Shown here: positions 61,682-64,000 of the stretch, in pieces | Layout: each line of letters begins with the position of its first letter | Position numbering within the stretch: position 1 is the stretch's first letter | DNA from: Oscillatoria nigro-viridis PCC 7112 | Lineage (GTDB): Bacteria > Cyanobacteriota > Cyanobacteriia > Cyanobacteriales > Microcoleaceae | Length of the DNA stretch: 64,000 nt | Direction of reading: 5' to 3' | Assembly (NCBI RefSeq): GCF_000317475.1 | Contig: NC_019729.1 | Span: 5,098,501-5,162,500, forward strand | Position numbers and translations under genes: made by a program | Notes under the pieces: model-generated | What the model was told of the DNA's origin: nothing | What the model saw: only the letters and a program-made list of their open reading frames with translations | The model's database searches: none

Positions 61682-64000
61682 TTATTTGTCAGACTTTTCA
61701 GTTGAGATTGAAAGGTCGGTGAAAATAGCTGGCAGCCGAATGGTAAAAGTAGAACCTTTGCCCACCTCACTGAATGCGGTAATGTCTCCGCCCATCATTT
61801 CGCAGAATTTCTTAGTAATTGTCAGCCCCAAACCAGTGCCGCCGTACTTCTTAGTAGTTGAGGAATCGGCTTGGGTGAAAGGCTCAAAGATTTTGGCTAA
61901 CTGTTCGGGACTCATGCCAATGCCGGTATCTTTGACCGTAAAAACGATCCAATCTTGAGCGGAAGATAAGAGAGACAAGCTATTTTCAGCTTGGCCACCT
62001 TCTCTATACGCTCCAAGTTTTTTGCCTTTCGTTGCAGCGTCGGCGGGGGTTTCGACGGATCGGGTAACGGCGAAGGTAATCGCGCCGGAGCAAGTAAATT
62101 TCGCGGCATTGCTGAGGAGGTTGAGCAGAGACTGCCGGAGTTTAGTCAAGTCAGTCTGCATCGAGCCAATATCCTCGGGGCATTGTATTTCTAGGATATT
62201 GCTATTTTTGTCTGCCATCGGCGCGATCGTGGCAACTACTTCCTTAACCAGAGTTGCAATGCTGAATGTTTCGAGGTGGAAGTCGATGCGGCCTGCTTCA
62301 ATTTTGGTCAAGTCGAGAATATCTTTAATCAGCGCGAGTAGGTGCTGGCCGGCCGTGTTAATTCTCTGGAGGTCGTCGATGAACTCTTCGGCACCAAGGT
62401 CTCGGGCGTCTTCTTGCAGGATCTCGCTGTAGCCGATGATGGCGTTGAGGGGGGTTCTGAGTTCGTGACTCATGTTGGCGAGAAAAATGCTTTTGGATCT
62501 ATTTGCAGCTTCGGCGGCTAGTGCGGCGCGGCGGAATTCTTCGGAACGCAAGCGTTCGGTGATGTCGGTGGTCATGATTAAAACGCACTGAGTGCTGCCG
62601 AGGTCGATGAGTTCCACTGACAGCAGCCAGTCGCGCACTTCGCCGGCTTTGGTGCGAATTTTGATTTCTTGGTTGCCGATCGAATTTTGTGATTGCAAAA
62701 TCTGGGCGAGCCGCCCCCCGTCTTCTGAATTGACAAACATTCCTAAGTCGCTGGGAGTGCGGCCGATAAATTCGTGCCGCAGCCAGCCTAATGAGCGCAA
62801 AAAGCTTTCGTTGGCATCGAGGAAGCATCCGTCTGTGAGGGTGCAGATGCTGATCCCGACTGGGGAGGCGTGAAAGGCCTTGGAAAATCTTTCTTCTGAA
62901 GAACGCAGGGCGGCTTCGGCTTGCTTTCTGTCTGTGATGTCTTGGACGGTGCTGGTGATGTAGAGGGAGTTGACATCGGCTTGTTCGTAGACTGTGCGGT
63001 TGCTGCCGTCGGGGAGTATGAGCCTGTAGTCTATGCTGTAAGGCTGTTGCTGAAATACAGCGGCTTCGATCGAGGTTTTGACTAATTCTCTGTCTTCAGG
63101 GTGCACGTATTCCAAAAAGGCTTCAAGGCTGGGTTCAAAAGTTCCCGGTTGCTGTCCCAGGATGCGGTAAATTTCCTCTGACCACCGCAATTGCTGGGCC
63201 TTGCGGTCTAAGTCCCAGTTGCCTAGCTGGGCGATGCGCTGGGCGTTAGCGAGGCTGGCTTCGCTGGCGCGCAGAGAGGCTTCTGCTTGGTGGCGTTCGG
63301 CGACGGTGGCAGCTAATACTAAGCCGGTGACGGCGATGACGGCGATGAAGGCTTGCAGGGATAACAGTGCTTGGGGGATACTGCTGGCGTGTTTGAGGAA
63401 GGGGCCGCTGCCTCGGGCGATACCCCAGATGGCGAAGCCGCAGAGGATGAGGTTGGAGAGGGCGGTGTAGCCCTGACCGAATCGAAAGGCAGCCCAAACT
63501 ACTAGGGGAAATGGTAAGTATTCGAGGGGATAGCGGGCGTAGGCGGCGCGGGTGCGGGAGCAAAATACGAGCCAGCCGACTGCTAGTAGCAGCAGCAGCC
63601 AAATCCCTCGTTCAGCTATCTGTTTGGGATGGGTGGGGACTTTGGGCAATTGTTGCCACGTCAGCAGCAGCGGGGCAACGAGCACAATTCCCATAGCGTC
63701 TCCCACCCACCAAGTCCCCCAAATCGTGCCAAAATCGCTCCAGCTAGATAAACCGGTCAGGCAGACGACGATGCTGCCGATGGTGGAGTTGATTAGGGTA
63801 GAGCCCAAGGCTGCTAGTCCGACTATTCCTAAAACGTCTTTGAGCCGATCGAGCCCGGCGCTAAAGTTAATGCCCTGGAGTAGATAAGTTCCCGTCCAGG
63901 CTTGCAGGGTTCTGGCGCCTGCCGAGATCAATGCCGTGCCGATGTTGGCCGACGGTACGCTCATGCTGAACAGGAAGCCTCCGATCGCGACTCCCGGCCA
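61682..64000 (-). CDS. MASE1 sensor histidine kinase, 5' end beyond window
   Basis: The frame runs without a stop to the last base of the window and reads [11 protein letters not shown] there, so the true start is outside; the ATG at 63964 is internal. The N-terminal part is a multi-helix MASE1 sensor (about six visible helices, to about base 63290). Two PAS domains follow (about 63240-62560), then HisKA with H box [20 protein letters not shown], and a HATPase with N box [19 protein letters not shown] and [13 protein letters not shown]. No receiver is attached, so it signals to an unlinked regulator. Its kinase core is close to that of the kinase at 57227-60931, suggesting duplication. Confidence 0.92.
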   Translation of the reverse strand, partial: WPGVAIGGFLFSMSVPSANIGTALISAGARTLQAWTGTYLLQGINFSAGLDRLKDVLGIVGLAALGSTLINSTIGSIVVCLTGLSSWSDFGTIWGTWWVGDAMGIVLVAPLLLTWQQLPKVPTHPKQIAERGIWLLLLLAVGWLVFCSRTRAAYARYPLEYLPFPLVVWAAFRFGQGYTALSNLILCGFAIWGIARGSGPFLKHASSIPQALLSLQAFIAVIAVTGLVLAATVAERHQAEASLRASEASLANAQRIAQLGNWDLDRKAQQLRWSEEIYRILGQQPGTFEPSLEAFLEYVHPEDRELVKTSIEAAVFQQQPYSIDYRLILPDGSNRTVYEQADVNSLYITSTVQDITDRKQAEAALRSSEERFSKAFHASPVGISICTLTDGCFLDANESFLRSLGWLRHEFIGRTPSDLGMFVNSEDGGRLAQILQSQNSIGNQEIKIRTKAGEVRDWLLSVELIDLGSTQCVLIMTTDITERLRSEEFRRAALAAEAANRSKSIFLANMSHELRTPLNAIIGYSEILQEDARDLGAEEFIDDLQRINTAGQHLLALIKDILDLTKIEAGRIDFHLETFSIATLVKEVVATIAPMADKNSNILEIQCPEDIGSMQTDLTKLRQSLLNLLSNAAKFTCSGAITFAVTRSVETPADAATKGKKLGAYREGGQAENSLSLLSSAQDWIVFTVKDTGIGMSPEQLAKIFEPFTQADSSTTKKYGGTGLGLTITKKFCEMMGGDITAFSEVGKGSTFTIRLPAIFTDLSISTEKSDK

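Overview
The window reads as a filamentous, probably non-heterocystous cyanobacterium of the Oscillatoria/Microcoleus type. The evidence is very frequent HIP1 octamers (GCGATCGC), several families of heptanucleotide tandem repeats (STRRs), and lineage-typical genes: Ycf51, sucrose synthase, a PEP-CTERM protein, the filament-specific pair hetZ-patU, and a plastoquinol terminal oxidase. The genus is inferred.

Layout. 1-2.2 kb: 3' part of a hybrid histidine kinase. 2.4-17.8 kb: the five subunits of a branched-chain/neutral amino acid ABC transporter. All lie on the minus strand in the canonical order (binding protein, LivH, LivM, LivG, LivF), but they are pulled apart by accessory genes: a PEP-CTERM protein, a PIN-domain pair, a methyltransferase, a Uma2 protein, and a TPR histidine kinase followed by a response regulator with an AlbA_2 (Schlafen-like) output. 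18-26 kb: plus-strand accessory block with a TacAT toxin-antitoxin pair, an ECF41 sigma-factor operon with its own recognisable promoter, a plastoquinol oxidase/GMC oxidoreductase cluster, and a MntA-HepT pair whose HepT is frameshifted. A 21-26 bp palindrome-centred box recurs ahead of three of these transcription units. 26-31 kb: a FAD oxidoreductase, two family-2 glycosyltransferases and Dps. 31-37 kb: a decayed insertion sequence, hetZ-patU, and a membrane transglutaminase homologue that has lost its catalytic triad. 37-44 kb: a type III-like restriction-modification operon. An antitoxin-type DUF433 domain is fused to the restriction subunit, and a DUF5615 PIN-like toxin gene sits between it and the methyltransferase. 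The operon ends near a perfect 15-bp-stem terminator and tRNA-Leu(UAG). 44-50 kb: a peptidoglycan-binding protein, sucrose synthase, an M32 carboxypeptidase and a TPR protein. 51-55 kb: a Phd/PemK toxin-antitoxin pair and a highly repetitive TPR gene, flanked by two families of small palindromic elements in inverted orientation, plus a broken Uma2 gene. 55-64 kb: Ycf51, a kinase-receiver-adenylate cyclase operon with overlapping genes, and a MASE1 sensor kinase cut by the window end.

How the genes work together. Three signalling sets stand out: TPR-kinase to RR-AlbA_2 (10.5-14.8 kb), the self-transcribing ECF41 operon (19-21.4 kb), and kinase to receiver to cyclase (55.8-60.9 kb). The strongest candidates for something undescribed are the restriction operon with a fused antitoxin domain, the RR-AlbA_2 two-component pair, and the box-linked terminal-oxidase regulon. 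Function assignments rest on motif reading only; no database search was possible.
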